A stretch of DNA of 64,000 nucleotides from Gallionellaceae bacterium (lineage in GTDB: Bacteria; Pseudomonadota; Gammaproteobacteria; Burkholderiales; Gallionellaceae): the NCBI GenBank assembly GCA_027448945.1, contig DAIDMQ010000009.1, positions 30,133 through 94,132 on the forward strand, given 5' to 3'. Below, piece by piece: positions 51,425 through 61,300 of the stretch (position 1 is its first letter; every line of letters begins with the position of its first letter). The translations under genes and the position numbers were made by a program. The notes under the pieces were generated by a model that saw only the letters and a program-made list of their open reading frames with translations, was not told the DNA's origin and made no database searches.

Positions 51425-51879
51425 TAATGTTTACCCGTACTGCCGAATCCGCCTATGCCACGGTCGCTGTGCGGGAATTCTTGCACGATGTTGAACTGCG
51501 CTTGCATCACCGGCACGATGATCAATTGCGCCATACGCTCCATGGGCATCAGGGTGAATGGCATCTGACTGCGGTTCCACAACGAGACGAAGAGTTGGCC
51601 CTGATAGTCCGAGTCTATCAAGCCGACCAGATTGCCCAGCACCAGTCCGTGCTTATGACCCAAACCCGAGCGTGGCAATATCATGGCAGCATAGTGCGGG
51701 TCGGCAAGGTGCATGGCGATGCCACTGGGGATCAGTTCACATTGTTTGGGTTGTATCACCAGCGCGTGCTCTATGCAGGCGCGCAAATCTATACCGGCAG
51801 AGCCATTGGTCGCGTAACCTGGCATGTTCTCGTGCAGGCGCGGATCCAGGATTTTTACGTCTACTGACAGATGTTTCAT
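51424..51879 (-). CDS. dut: deoxyuridine 5'-triphosphate nucleotidohydrolase
   Basis: A 151-residue dUTPase. Family motifs are in order: [48 protein letters not shown] and [10 protein letters not shown]. It removes dUTP and provides dUMP. It is coupled to coaBC (4-nt overlap). Confidence 0.97.
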   Translation of the reverse strand: MKHLSVDVKILDPRLHENMPGYATNGSAGIDLRACIEHALVIQPKQCELIPSGIAMHLADPHYAAMILPRSGLGHKHGLVLGNLVGLIDSDYQGQLFVSLWNRSQMPFTLMPMERMAQLIIVPVMQAQFNIVQEFPHSDRGIGGFGSTGKH

Positions 51880-53099
51880 TGCTTCACTCCTTGATAGCGT
51901 TGGGCGATATGTTGCATGAGGGTATGAGCCAGACTGACCTTGTCGCCAGGCGGCAGGGCATGACTGCCTGCATCGTCGAACAACACCAGTTCGTTGTCAT
52001 CTGAACCTATGGCATGTTGCGCGATGTTGCCGACCAGTAAGGGCAGTTTCTTCGCACGCCGTTTTTGTTCAGCATATTCGTAGAGATTTTCGCTCTCTGC
52101 CGCGAAGCCCACGCAATATGGCGGCTTGGGTAAATTGGCAACATAAGCGAGGATGTCCGGATTGGGGATGAGTTCCAGCGACAGCGCGGCATCACTCTTC
52201 TTGATCTTCTGTGCGCTGACGTTGGCCACGCGGTAATCCGCAACGGCAGCGACCGCGATGAAAATGTCGCACATGGATACCTGTTCTTGCACTGCTGTAA
52301 ACATCTGCGCTGCGCTGCTGACGTATATTATGTTCGCGCCAAGCGGAGCATCCAGCGCGGTCGGTCCGGATACCAAGGTCACATTTGCGCCCGTAGCCAA
52401 CGCTGCTTGGGCGATGGCGTAACCCATCTTTCCCGAACTGCGGTTGGTGATGCCACGCACCGCATCTATCGCCTCATAGGTCGGGCCTGCGGTGATCAGG
52501 ATGTTGCGGCCATTAAGCGTGTGAGTGCCTTGTTGTGCAGGGCGCAGCAAGGCCATTACATCATCTGCCAATGCTGCAGCTTCCAACATGCGCCCCATGC
52601 CTTCTTCGCCGCAGGCCTGTGTGCCGTTATCTGGTCCCAGGATGTGCACACCATCCAAACGTAGTTGCGCGATATTGCGCTGTGTCGCCGCGTTCAACCA
52701 CATCTCACGATTCATCGCGGGCGCGATAATCAAAGGGCAGTTACGCGCCAGACACATCGTCGATAAAAGATCATCCGCAGCACCATGCGCCAACTTGGCG
52801 ATGAAGTCTGCACTTGCCGGCGCGATAACAATGGCTTCAGCCTCGCGACTCAGATTGATGTGGGCCATGCCATTGGGGATGCCGGCATCCCATTGGTCGG
52901 TGTATACGGGTTTGCCCGATAGCCCTTGCATGGTGGTCGTAGTGATGAAGTGGGTTGCCGCTTCGGTCATCGCCACTTGCACGCTCATACCCTGCTTACC
53001 CAGCAGGCGCAGCAATTCGGCCGCCTTGTAGGCTGCGATGCCGCCAGTGATGCCCAGCACGATGCGGGGGTGGGTGCGCTGTGTCGATTGTTGTTCCAT
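51876..53099 (-). CDS. coaBC: bifunctional phosphopantothenoylcysteine decarboxylase/synthetase
   Basis: A 407-residue flavoenzyme of coenzyme A synthesis, acting downstream of PanC product pantothenate. The CoaC half (1-190) begins [17 protein letters not shown] and carries the catalytic His in MAHINLS and the lid Cys ([15 protein letters not shown], reading DNGTQACGE). The CoaB half has [31 protein letters not shown] 53111 is an alternative start. Confidence 0.96.
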   Translation of the reverse strand: MEQQSTQRTHPRIVLGITGGIAAYKAAELLRLLGKQGMSVQVAMTEAATHFITTTTMQGLSGKPVYTDQWDAGIPNGMAHINLSREAEAIVIAPASADFIAKLAHGAADDLLSTMCLARNCPLIIAPAMNREMWLNAATQRNIAQLRLDGVHILGPDNGTQACGEEGMGRMLEAAALADDVMALLRPAQQGTHTLNGRNILITAGPTYEAIDAVRGITNRSSGKMGYAIAQAALATGANVTLVSGPTALDAPLGANIIYVSSAAQMFTAVQEQVSMCDIFIAVAAVADYRVANVSAQKIKKSDAALSLELIPNPDILAYVANLPKPPYCVGFAAESENLYEYAEQKRRAKKLPLLVGNIAQHAIGSDDNELVLFDDAGSHALPPGDKVSLAHTLMQHIAQRYQGVKQ

Positions 53100-53202
53100 A
53101 ATGCTGCGCATCTTACAAGAAAAGCGCGGCGCATAACTACCGCAGTTGCATTACCGGTGTCCTTAAATCAGTTGCAGGAGCTGTGCAGAAAGGGTGTGCA
53201 TT

Positions 53203-53331
53203 ATGTCTATTGCCGATTGGCCCGAGGGCGAAAGACCACGCGACAACACGACGCGCAGCGGCTTGTTGAGGCGTAGGCTAAGCTTCAGGTTATGCCGTAG
53301 CCCAAAGCTATTACAAGGAGGTGCAAGGTGA
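53203..53331 (+). pseudogene. remnant duplicating the radC 5' end
   Basis: A 42-codon frame begins MSIADWPEGERPRDN, closely matching both the neighbouring RadC N-terminus ([15 protein letters not shown]) and the RadC consensus. It then diverges to basic low-complexity sequence and stops at TGA 53329-53331, overlapping the real GTG start of radC. It is out of frame with radC. It is most likely a partial duplication or the relic of a displaced start; translation is uncertain. Confidence 0.5.
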
Positions 53332-54002
53332 GTATTACGAATTGGCCCAGCGGGGATCGTCCACGCGAAAAGCTGTTGGAACGTGGTGCCGCCGCACTGT
53401 CCGATGCGGAGTTGTTGGCGATTTTTTTGCGTACTGGCGTTGTGGGCAAAAGTGCCGTCGATCTGGCACGCGAACTCTTGCAACGTTTCGGCGACCTTAC
53501 TCATTTGTTTGCGGCGGATCAACGCAGTTTCTGCGAGCTACATGGCATGGGACAAGCAAAGTATGTGCAGTTGCAGGCGGTACTCGAGATGTCGCGCCGC
53601 GCGCTGCAAGAGCGCATGCGAAGGGGAGATGCCCTGAACTCACCCGCAGCGGTACGCGAGTATCTGCAACTGCTGCTGAGCGCACGCGAACAAGAAGTGT
53701 TCGTGGTGTTGTTCTTGGATACACAGCATCGCGTCATCAGCAATGAAGAGTTGTTCCATGGCACTTTGAGTCAAACCAGCGTCTATCCGCGCGAGGTGGT
53801 CAAGCGTGCACTCGCCCACAACGCAGCGGCGGTGATCTTTGCGCACAATCATCCCTCCGGGGTGACCGAGCCCAGTTCGGCGGACGAACTTATCACCGGC
53901 GTGCTCAAACAAGCTCTGGCCCTGGTTGACGTGCGCGTACTTGACCATTTCATCGTTGCGGGTGGCAACACCTTATCTTTTGCAGAGCGCGGCTTGCTCT
54001 AA
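53328..54002 (+). CDS. radC: RadC-family DNA repair/JAB protein
   Basis: A 224-residue protein with GTG start behind a very strong ribosome binding site (AAGGAGG). An N-terminal HhH-like region ([32 protein letters not shown]) precedes an MPN/JAB domain with metal motif [14 protein letters not shown] (about residue 175) and an upstream Glu (NEELFHGTL). The family's exact role is unresolved; the old DNA-repair assignment is doubtful. Confidence 0.93.
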   Translation: MSITNWPSGDRPREKLLERGAAALSDAELLAIFLRTGVVGKSAVDLARELLQRFGDLTHLFAADQRSFCELHGMGQAKYVQLQAVLEMSRRALQERMRRGDALNSPAAVREYLQLLLSAREQEVFVVLFLDTQHRVISNEELFHGTLSQTSVYPREVVKRALAHNAAAVIFAHNHPSGVTEPSSADELITGVLKQALALVDVRVLDHFIVAGGNTLSFAERGLL

Positions 54003-54039
54003 ACCGGAGTCATACCCTGGAGCTTTCTACTTAATCAAG

Positions 54040-54576
54040 ATGCAGACACGCGTACTTATCCTGCCCGGCTATGGCGACTCCGATGCGCAACATTGGCAGT
54101 CACGCTGGCAACAACTCCATCCCGACTTCATCCGTGTACAGCAAAGCGACTGGCTGAATCCTGAGTGTGCAACTTGGGTGCAGGGCCTGGAAGATGCGGT
54201 GCGTGCGGCTGACAGTAACGTCGTGCTTGTGGCACACAGTTTGTCCTGTCTGGTGATCGCGCATTGGGCGCAGCGAACTCAACTCGGCGCACGTGTGCGG
54301 GGCGCCTTGCTGGTGGCGGTGCCCGACAGTTGCAGTGCAGTCTTCCCGGATACGATCAAGGGCTTTGCACATACTCCCTCGCAACCTTTGTCATTCCCCA
54401 GCATCGTGGTCGCTAGCAGCGACGATCCCTACGCCAGTTTGCACTACACGCAAGACAGGGCTGCAGAGTGGGGGAGTCGTCTTGTCGTGATTGGTGACCA
54501 TGGGCACATCAACGGCGACAGCGGTTTGGGAGGTTGGGAGCAAGGGCAGGCACTAATCGCATCCTGGCGTAAATAA
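54040..54576 (+). CDS. RBBP9/YdeN-like serine hydrolase
   Basis: A 178-residue alpha/beta hydrolase from ATG 54040 (MQTRVLILPGYGDSDAQHWQSRW). The nucleophile is Ser in VAHSLSCLV. Asp in SSDDPYAS and His in GDHGHINGDSGLG complete the triad. Substrate unknown. It follows radC by 37 bp. Confidence 0.88.
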   Translation: MQTRVLILPGYGDSDAQHWQSRWQQLHPDFIRVQQSDWLNPECATWVQGLEDAVRAADSNVVLVAHSLSCLVIAHWAQRTQLGARVRGALLVAVPDSCSAVFPDTIKGFAHTPSQPLSFPSIVVASSDDPYASLHYTQDRAAEWGSRLVVIGDHGHINGDSGLGGWEQGQALIASWRK

Positions 54577-54578
54577 TA

Positions 54579-54638
54579 TGCACCGAAATGGCGCTCAATT
54601 CGGGTGCATAGGGACTCGCGGTGCACCAAGGTGGAGCT
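54579..54638. promoter_or_regulatory. three NtrC-like enhancer sites upstream of amt
   Basis: The NtrC consensus is TGCACC-N5-GGTGCA. I see TGCACCGAAATGGCGCT (54579-54595), CGCTCAATTCGGGTGCA (54592-54608) and TGCACCAAGGTGGAGCT (54622-54638). Each has one good half-site and one partial. They sit 60-125 bp upstream of the sigma-54 promoter, as expected for enhancers. Confidence 0.6.
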
Positions 54639-54701
54639 TGTTGGGTTTCGCTATCCTTGCGGAAAATAAATAAACTATATTATTTCAATAAGTTGAAAAA
54701 G

Positions 54702-54717
54702 TGGAACGTATATTGCA
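54702..54717 (+). promoter_or_regulatory. sigma-54 (-24/-12) promoter of amt
   Basis: TGGAACGTATATTGCA matches the RpoN consensus TGGCACG-N4-TTGCA at all but one position, with the GG and GC dinucleotides at the required spacing. It lies 33 bp upstream of the amt ATG. With the NtrC-like sites it predicts nitrogen-limitation control. Confidence 0.8.
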
Positions 54718-54750
54718 TACAGAAGCGCTTTCGCACTAAGGGAGAGAAGA

Positions 54751-55953
54751 ATGGGAAATTTACCGACTAGTCACGACGCACTGTTTATATTATTGGGCGC
54801 AATCATGGTATTGGCGATGCACGCTGGGTTTGCATTTTTGGAACTCGGCACTGTACGCAAGAAGAATCAGGTCAACGCATTGGTGAAAATATTCACCGAT
54901 TTTGCCATTTCGACCCTGGCATATTTCTTCATCGGCTATGGCATCGCTTATGGCGTGAACTTCTTCAGCGGCGCCGAAACGCTCGCGCTGAACAATGGTT
55001 ATGAATTGGTGAAATTCTTTTTCCTGCTCACCTTCGCGGCAGCCATTCCGGCGATCGTTTCTGGCGGTATCGCGGAACGTGCAAAATTCAATCCGCAACT
55101 GGCGGCGACCTTTATGTTGGTGGGTTTCGTCTACCCGATCTTCGAAGGCATCGCTTGGAATCATAGATTGGGTGTGCAGAATTGGCTCAATGCCACATTT
55201 GGCGCAGAGTTCCATGACTTCGCAGGTTCAGTGGTCGTACACGCGGTCGGCGGTTGGATAGGCTTGGCGGCAGTATTGTTGCTGGGTGCACGTCGCGGTC
55301 GTTACAACAAAGAAGGCCGTATCTCGGCTCACCCTCCCTCCAGCATCCCATTCCTGGCCTTGGGTGCCTGGATACTGACCGTAGGCTGGTTCGGCTTCAA
55401 CGTGATGTCGGCGCAATCCATCAACAACATCAGCGGACTGGTGGCTGTGAACTCCCTGATGGCGATGGTGGGTGGCACGCTAGCAGCATTGTGGTTCGGC
55501 AAGAACGATCCCGGCTTCTTGCATAACGGTCCCTTGGCAGGTCTGGTGGCGGTGTGTGCAGGTTCCGACTTGATGCATCCTTTGGGCGCACTGGTGGTTG
55601 GCGGTGTGGCAGGTGGCTTGTTCGTGGTGATGTTCACGCTCACACAAAATCGCTGGAAGATAGATGACGTACTGGGTGTGTGGCCCCTGCACGGTCTGTG
55701 CGGTGCATGGGGCGGTATCGCTGCCGGCATCTTCGGTTTGAAAGCTTTCGGCGGAATCGGTGGCATCAGCTTTATGTCACAACTCATCGGTACAGTGATG
55801 GGGATAGCGATTGCCTTCGCGGGTGGTTACGTGGTCTATGGCATTTTGAAGAAAGCTGTTGGTATTCGTCTGGATGCAGAAGAAGAATTTAATGGCGCCG
55901 ATCTTTCCATACACAAAATAACTGCAACACCGGAGCGCGAATCTGGTTGGTAA
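54751..55953 (+). CDS. amt: ammonium transporter
   Basis: A 400-residue Amt/MEP/Rh protein with about 11 TM helices. Hallmarks are VLAMHAGFAFLELGTVRKKNQVN, DFAGSVVVHAVGGWIGLAAVLLLGARRGRY (first pore His) and WPLHGLCGAWGGIAAGIFG (second pore His). RBS GGGAGAGAAG. Unlike many proteobacterial amtB genes it has no glnK next to it; upstream lies a hydrolase and downstream a terminator. Confidence 0.95.
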   Translation: MGNLPTSHDALFILLGAIMVLAMHAGFAFLELGTVRKKNQVNALVKIFTDFAISTLAYFFIGYGIAYGVNFFSGAETLALNNGYELVKFFFLLTFAAAIPAIVSGGIAERAKFNPQLAATFMLVGFVYPIFEGIAWNHRLGVQNWLNATFGAEFHDFAGSVVVHAVGGWIGLAAVLLLGARRGRYNKEGRISAHPPSSIPFLALGAWILTVGWFGFNVMSAQSINNISGLVAVNSLMAMVGGTLAALWFGKNDPGFLHNGPLAGLVAVCAGSDLMHPLGALVVGGVAGGLFVVMFTLTQNRWKIDDVLGVWPLHGLCGAWGGIAAGIFGLKAFGGIGGISFMSQLIGTVMGIAIAFAGGYVVYGILKKAVGIRLDAEEEFNGADLSIHKITATPERESGW

Positions 55954-56008
55954 AGCGGTGTTGATTTGGAGTAATAAAGTCTGTCGGACTTTTGCAATCA
56001 TAAAAAAC

Positions 56009-56033
56009 TAATGCCCGCCGTATGGTGGGCATT
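56009..56033 (+). terminator. rho-independent terminator after amt
   Basis: The hairpin AATGCCCGCC-GTAT-GGTGGGCATT follows amt. It is preceded by AAAAAA and followed by an AT-rich run (ATATATTT), so it may also end the minus-strand remnant. Confidence 0.7.
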
Positions 56034-56066
56034 ATATATTTGCACAGATGAAAGTCTAACTTATTG

Positions 56067-56465
56067 CTACCAATCGCTGAATTCACTAGAAAATCCGTCG
56101 TTCACAATTTGCAGCAATTTTTCAGTATCAAAAGCATGAAGTATTGCTATAGGTAGGCCAAGCGTATCAGCAACATTAGTAGCATGAGCAACTTCGGCTT
56201 CTTGGTGTAATCGGAACATCTCCGCCGGTTGGTGCACGCCATCACGGATGTTCATACGTTTTGAAATTTTTGCCGGATCATCTGTAAAAACTACAACGCT
56301 TACAACACGAAGCTCGCGAAACACATCGATATTTATAGGTTCAATTTCGCCATCCGATTTGCGTCGCATTGTGAAATGTCCATCCAGCAGAAAATTCCCC
56401 CGCTCCAGAAGTTTTGATACGCCTTGAATCAACAATCTCTGATTGTCAGCCACGTCATCGACGCA
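56067..56465 (-). pseudogene. 5'-truncated P-loop/adenylate-kinase-like gene
   Basis: The frame reads VDDVADNQRLLIQGVSKLL..LDGHFTMRRKSDGEIEPINIDVFREL..VFTDDPAKISKRMNIRD. It resembles the C-terminal two-thirds of small kinase-like ATPases (substrate-handling DGHF, LID-like RD). The P-loop N-terminus is missing. The frame is closed by TAA at 56466-56468, and the IS left end lies at 56494, so the gene appears to have lost its 5' part at this junction. A GTG at 56453 could still initiate a 128-residue product. The missing portion is not seen right of the IS. Confidence 0.6.
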
Positions 56466-56493
56466 TTATGAAGTGTTGAAGTGCATGTAAACC

Positions 56494-58119
56494 TGACCCA
56501 GGGGGGATGCGGACATAATCTTGGACTACTTTGAGGGTAGTCCATGTACACATACGAAGAACGCCTTCGGGCAGTGAAACTATATATCAAGCTGGGAAAG
56601 CGCCCCCGCGCGACAATTCGTCAGTTGGGCTATGCGACCAAGAATTCATTGAGGGCGTGGCACGATGAATTGGAAAGGCGAGGCGATCTGAAAGCATCGT
56701 ACATTCGCTCAAAGTCAAAATACTCGGTCGAGCAAAAGAATGTGGCGGTTGAACATTTTGTGAATCATGGGCGCTGCTTCGCGCTTACCATCAAGGCGTT
56801 AGGCTTTCCCGGGCGGGCTAAGCTGAAGGAATGGGTTTGTGAGCAATATCCGGAATTTAAGCAATGCGTCGTTGGCAAGAGAGGCAGGCCAACTGCAACG
56901 TTGGCATCCAAGCGTGCCGGCGTGTACGAGCTTTGCACCCCGGAAGGAAGCGCACTGGAAGTTGCACGAAAATTGGACGTCGAACGAGTCACACTGTACA
57001 ACTGGAAGAACCAATTACTTGGTCGAGAGGCCCCTGCATCCATGAAACACGACGAACGTCCCTTGGCAAAATCAGATCGGGAAGAGCTGGAGCGGCAAGT
57101 CGAAACGCTCCGGCGCGAAATCCGCAACCTGCAGCTTGAACACGATCTTCTCAAGAAGGCCAATGAACTAATAAAAAAAGATCTGGGCGTGGACCTTCAG
57201 TTCCTGAGCAACAGGGAGAAGACGATGCTGGTTGACGCCCTGAGAAATGAATATGGCATAACGGATCTTCTTGATCGGCTCGACTTGGCGCGCAGTTCCT
57301 ACTTCTACCATCGGTCGCCGATGCGGGTTACCGACAAGTATGCGGAAGTCCGACGCACGATGACCGAAATCTTTGAGAATAATCATCGATCCTACGGATA
57401 TCGTCGAATTCAAGCTTCGTTGAATCGGCAACGTGTGTTCGTCTCTGAGAAGGTCGTTCAGCGCCTCATGAAACAAGAGGGTCTCCATGTGACAAAGCCT
57501 AGGCGGCGCGGGTATCGTTCTTACGTTGGAGAAATAAGTCCCGCCCCGGAAAATATCATCAATCGCGATTTCCATTCTGCATCACCGAACGAGAAGTGGC
57601 TCACGGACATCTCGGAATTCCAAATCCCGGCGGGGAAGGTTTACCTGTCACCCATGATCGACTGTTTCGATGGCCTGGTTGTGAGCTGGTCGATTGGTAC
57701 AAGCCCCAACGCAGAGTTGGTGAATTCCATGTTGGATGCGGCCATCGAGACAGTTACAAATGACACTGAGAAGCCGATCATCCATTCCGATCGGGGCGGT
57801 CACTACCGATGGCCTGGCTGGCTATCGAGGGTAGAAAATGCGAGTCTGATCCGATCAATGTCGCGCAAAGCATGCTCGCCGGATAATGCCGCCTGTGAAG
57901 GTTTCTTCGGAAAGCTAAAGACCGAAATGTTTTATCCGCGTGATTGGCGTTCGGCGACCATTACACAGTTCATTGAGGCACTCGACGCCTACATTCGCTG
58001 GTACAACGAAAAGCGGATTAAAATGTCTCTCGGCTATCTCAGTCCAATCGAGTACCGAGAGCAACTAGGTTTAACGACGTAAATCAGTCCAAGAAATTAG
58101 CCGCATCCCCGGTGGGTCA
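56494..58119 (+). mobile_element. IS3-family insertion sequence, complete (about 1.63 kb)
   Basis: Terminal inverted repeats of about 36 bp match closely: left CTGACCCAGGGGGGATGCGG (56493-56512), right read on the minus strand CTGACCCACCGGGGATGCGG (58120-58101). Both then reach a shared CTTGGACT. Ends follow the 5'-TG..CA-3' rule. No target-site duplication is evident (ACC left, GAT right). This suggests rearrangement at one side after insertion. Confidence 0.88.
56544..58082 (+). CDS. IS3-family transposase, OrfAB in a single frame
   Basis: A 512-residue protein. Successive helix-turn-helix regions fill about residues 1-160, then a leucine-zipper-like coil (about 180-215, LERQVETLRREIRNLQLEHDLLKKAN). 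HTH_21 is at about 280-330 and an integrase catalytic core at about 345-500. The DDE triad is WLTDISEF, HSDRGGHY and NAACEGFFGKLK, with exactly 35 residues between the second D and E. IS3 members usually make OrfAB by frameshifting; here the two parts are continuous. It appears intact. Confidence 0.93.
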   Translation: MYTYEERLRAVKLYIKLGKRPRATIRQLGYATKNSLRAWHDELERRGDLKASYIRSKSKYSVEQKNVAVEHFVNHGRCFALTIKALGFPGRAKLKEWVCEQYPEFKQCVVGKRGRPTATLASKRAGVYELCTPEGSALEVARKLDVERVTLYNWKNQLLGREAPASMKHDERPLAKSDREELERQVETLRREIRNLQLEHDLLKKANELIKKDLGVDLQFLSNREKTMLVDALRNEYGITDLLDRLDLARSSYFYHRSPMRVTDKYAEVRRTMTEIFENNHRSYGYRRIQASLNRQRVFVSEKVVQRLMKQEGLHVTKPRRRGYRSYVGEISPAPENIINRDFHSASPNEKWLTDISEFQIPAGKVYLSPMIDCFDGLVVSWSIGTSPNAELVNSMLDAAIETVTNDTEKPIIHSDRGGHYRWPGWLSRVENASLIRSMSRKACSPDNAACEGFFGKLKTEMFYPRDWRSATITQFIEALDAYIRWYNEKRIKMSLGYLSPIEYREQLGLTT

Positions 58120-58147
58120 GATTTGGGTGCAATTCAACATCACTACT

Positions 58148-58181
58148 TAGTCACCAAATAGTCACCAAGCTAAATTAGCTT
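58148..58181. repeat. short direct repeats and palindrome upstream of the giant recombinase
   Basis: TAGTCACCAA occurs twice at an 11-bp period (58148-58157 and 58159-58168). It is followed at once by the near-palindrome AAGCTAAATTAGCTT (58167-58181). Paired short repeats beside a palindrome are the sort of layout used by tyrosine recombinases, but no second copy was found in the window. Confidence 0.35.
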
Positions 58182-58220
58182 ATAAAAACAAGTTTAGGAA
58201 ATTGATGGTTTGGGGACGTA

Positions 58221-58261
58221 AAAAAGCCTAAAGCCCCGACTGGCGGGGCTTTAGGCTTTTT
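58221..58261 (+). terminator. strong rho-independent terminator
   Basis: A long hairpin, AAAGCCTAAAGCCCC/GGGGCTTTAGGCTTT, with flanking A- and T-runs. No intact gene on the plus strand ends here except the IS transposase, so the upstream partner gene was probably lost or displaced by the IS. It insulates the recombinase gene from read-through. Confidence 0.85.
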
Positions 58262-58353
58262 AAAGCATTATGAAAGAAGGCAATATAAAATGTCTCTGGC
58301 GTTTTAAAATGGCATAATTAGGTACTAGTCGTTATCTGTTAAGGATTTTACGC

Positions 58354-61300
58354 ATGTCAGGTTTAAATCCAAAAAGTAGTATTACCACGTTAGACACCGA
58401 TCTTTCCCCCGAAGTACAGAAGCAGGATACCAATTCCCAAGCTGAACTTTTGACTACTGCTCTGCCTGCCACCGTTGCAAGAGGGTGGGATATTGCATAC
58501 GAGTGGGCAGAAAAAAACAATCTACTTAAAGAGCTTGTTAAGGTCATCTCAACCTGCCTAATTTTGAATAAGCCCCAAACGTTTGGCTGCATTCTAGAGC
58601 AGATCACATCTGACAATGCACTAGCCTTACTCGAGGGGTGGAAAGAAACAGACCAGGCTGCCGCACTGTTATATAAGCTCGCATTGTCAGCAGTAAACAA
58701 TAAACATCTACTCTCAAGCTATCCTCCACCTACCAAGGGGGTATCAGCTGCAAAACAACTAAGGGGGGAGTTGCAAGCACACTACTTGATTGCCTTGCTG
58801 GTGGAGCAACTTCCGATGGGTACGCCAAAAGAAAGGGAATGGTTTGGCTTACTTCGCTTGTGGGTACTAACCCATGCCATCAACCGAAGCTTTACAAAGA
58901 ACTACCAAGATAACTACCTTCGTGTTGTTTCAGACAAATTACGCATGGCTTGTTCTGATGACACAGAATGGAAAAAAATATTCTTATATCTGCACACATC
59001 TTCAGCATTAAATGATTTTGATGAGTTAAATCGGTTACTGATTGATAAAGCAGATCGCGCAAATAAAAATCGCAAGCAGCCTTCAATATCCGACACCCAT
59101 CGCGTACTTTTCCGAAACTTAAAATCTGTTGCTCGGCGCGATCACAACGTGGATTTAAGATTCAGCAAATCCGAGTTCCTTGTCCTGAATGATGATTTAA
59201 AAGTAACTAACCCACCGCTCAACAACACGCCTCGCCTAGACAAGCTTGTGGATGGAGAAGATGTCGCACTTACAATTAGTGGCGAACCCGATAAAGATGG
59301 GATGGAGGACGGTTCCATTGTTGCTCAGGTTGCAGTCGATGAAAATCAGTCTTATGTCCATCAGCGACTTGAAGCTGGAAGAATCTTTCTAGCGACAACC
59401 GAAGAGTTGCAGTTCCTTCCATACTCATGGGGAAAGCCGAATCAATTTGAAATAGCAGCACTTTTGAGTTGGGTAAATCAAAAACTATCGTCAGGAGATG
59501 AGGGAACAAAAACACTCGCTGCCATCATTTGGCTTGCAGTTCAAACTGCACAGTCACTGCGTAGAGCGATGGATATTAGGTTTACAAGTGAAATTAGTAG
59601 AGAGTGGGCGATTGATATTAACTCGCTGTTGCTACATAGAACGCCGCCACAGAGGCTTCCAGGTTGGCAACCTAAAAATGACGACGAGTTGCGCTGGATA
59701 AAAGCACCAGCCAACAAATTCTCCATAGCATTACCAATATCGCTCAAAACAATACTAAGAAGATATCTCAAAAGCAATGCATCCATCGCGCAAGTTGGTG
59801 ATATTTGGGATTCGCGATGGGGAAAAAGTCCAGAGGAAATTTTTCGTGAAAGCTTGAAAATTGTTGCGCATAGAGTAACGCCAGGTATGTTGGCGGGCGC
59901 ATTGCCGCAGCAAGTTTTTGTGAAAAGTAGGGATCATGTCTTAACGCGGCTGATCACTAGCCACCCCAATACAGCTTTGTCCGGCGCATGCTCATACCGA
60001 GGCTGGAGTTTTGCTGAACTGAGACCAATTCTGTCTGGCACCTTACCTGATATGCCAGTAGAGACGAATGCAATTGAAAAAAGGAACGTGCTAGGTAGTC
60101 AGCTCGAGCCAGTTGAATCATTACTAATTGATGCAATCAGCAATGCATCAGCCAAAGCAAAAAAATTTCGCCAGCAAAATGACCCTATTGCATTCCACAA
60201 TGCTTTTACAGCGTATGTAACCGTCATGCTCTTGGCAGCAAGCGGTGCGCGCCCGATAAGTGACCCATTTGAAAAGCTAGCCCACTTCGATTTCACCGAA
60301 GGTTTTGTATTTATAGATGACAAAACAAGCAGCCATATTCATCAGGGTAGGCTGGTCGTACTTACCGATGAGATTTGCAAGTACATACAGGTTGATTACC
60401 TCGCTCACCTAAGGAAAATTTCATTCGCAATTCACGAAGTAAATCCAAAGTTGGCGGAAGACATTAATGGTATCGCAACAGGAAGTAATGCCGAGGTGAT
60501 GCCCTTTATGTTTTTTATTACTGAAGGTGCAACTGGCTGGAAATCCGTATCTGAAAAATCAATTACTGAAACTGGGCTGTTTGACTGGCCGTTGCCACTC
60601 AATCTATTTCGGCATCGCCTTGCAAGAAAGTTGCGGCACTTAGATGTAGATCCAGAGTTGATAGATAGTGTAATGGGGCATGCAGATGGTGCTACACCAA
60701 CGCATGGAGATTATTCATTCCGGAATTGGGATGAAGATATGCGGGGAGTGCGACCGCATATGGAAAATCTATTCAAAAAACTTGGCTTTGAAATGATATC
60801 TGGTTGGCGTGGCATGGCAATGTGCGCGCCTGAAAGAAATTCACATACTCCAGTTCCATCAACAAATAAAGTAACTTTATTCGGAGCCGCTTTACGCAAG
60901 CAAGAACGAGAACAACGTAAACAAGATGCGCTGCGGGATGCATCAAGACAAATCAGGCAGTTTATCAATGAAAGAACGCTGACAGAGCTGAGTGCTGAAG
61001 AGATAGAGGCACTTTCTAATCAACTGCTTTTTAGAAGTAACGGATTGCTACATCCACAAGGGTATTTCAAATACCAATATTTCATCAAAATATTAGAGCG
61101 ACTCGGACGATGGAAAGGTAAAAGTGTACGTTTCAAAAAACGCTACATTTTGGCTCAAGAAGAGGCTAGTCATTTTACCGAAGGTGCGTCAGGAGCACTG
61201 AGTTTGTTTCAGGAGTTAAGAGCGAAACTAGCTGCGCTTACGCCAATAATCATGCGCGCTAAGCTCAGCCAAAAAGTGTCGGCAGATGTTGCGCTAATTT

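Noticed and set aside
56491..58122. Target-site duplication around the complete IS3 element
   Set aside because: Flanking bases differ (ACC versus GAT) under any end placement I tried.
58148..58168. Two TAGTCACCAA repeats as a CRISPR remnant
   Set aside because: The unit is 10 bp with 1-bp spacing and there are no spacers. No CRISPR array or cas gene is seen anywhere in the window.
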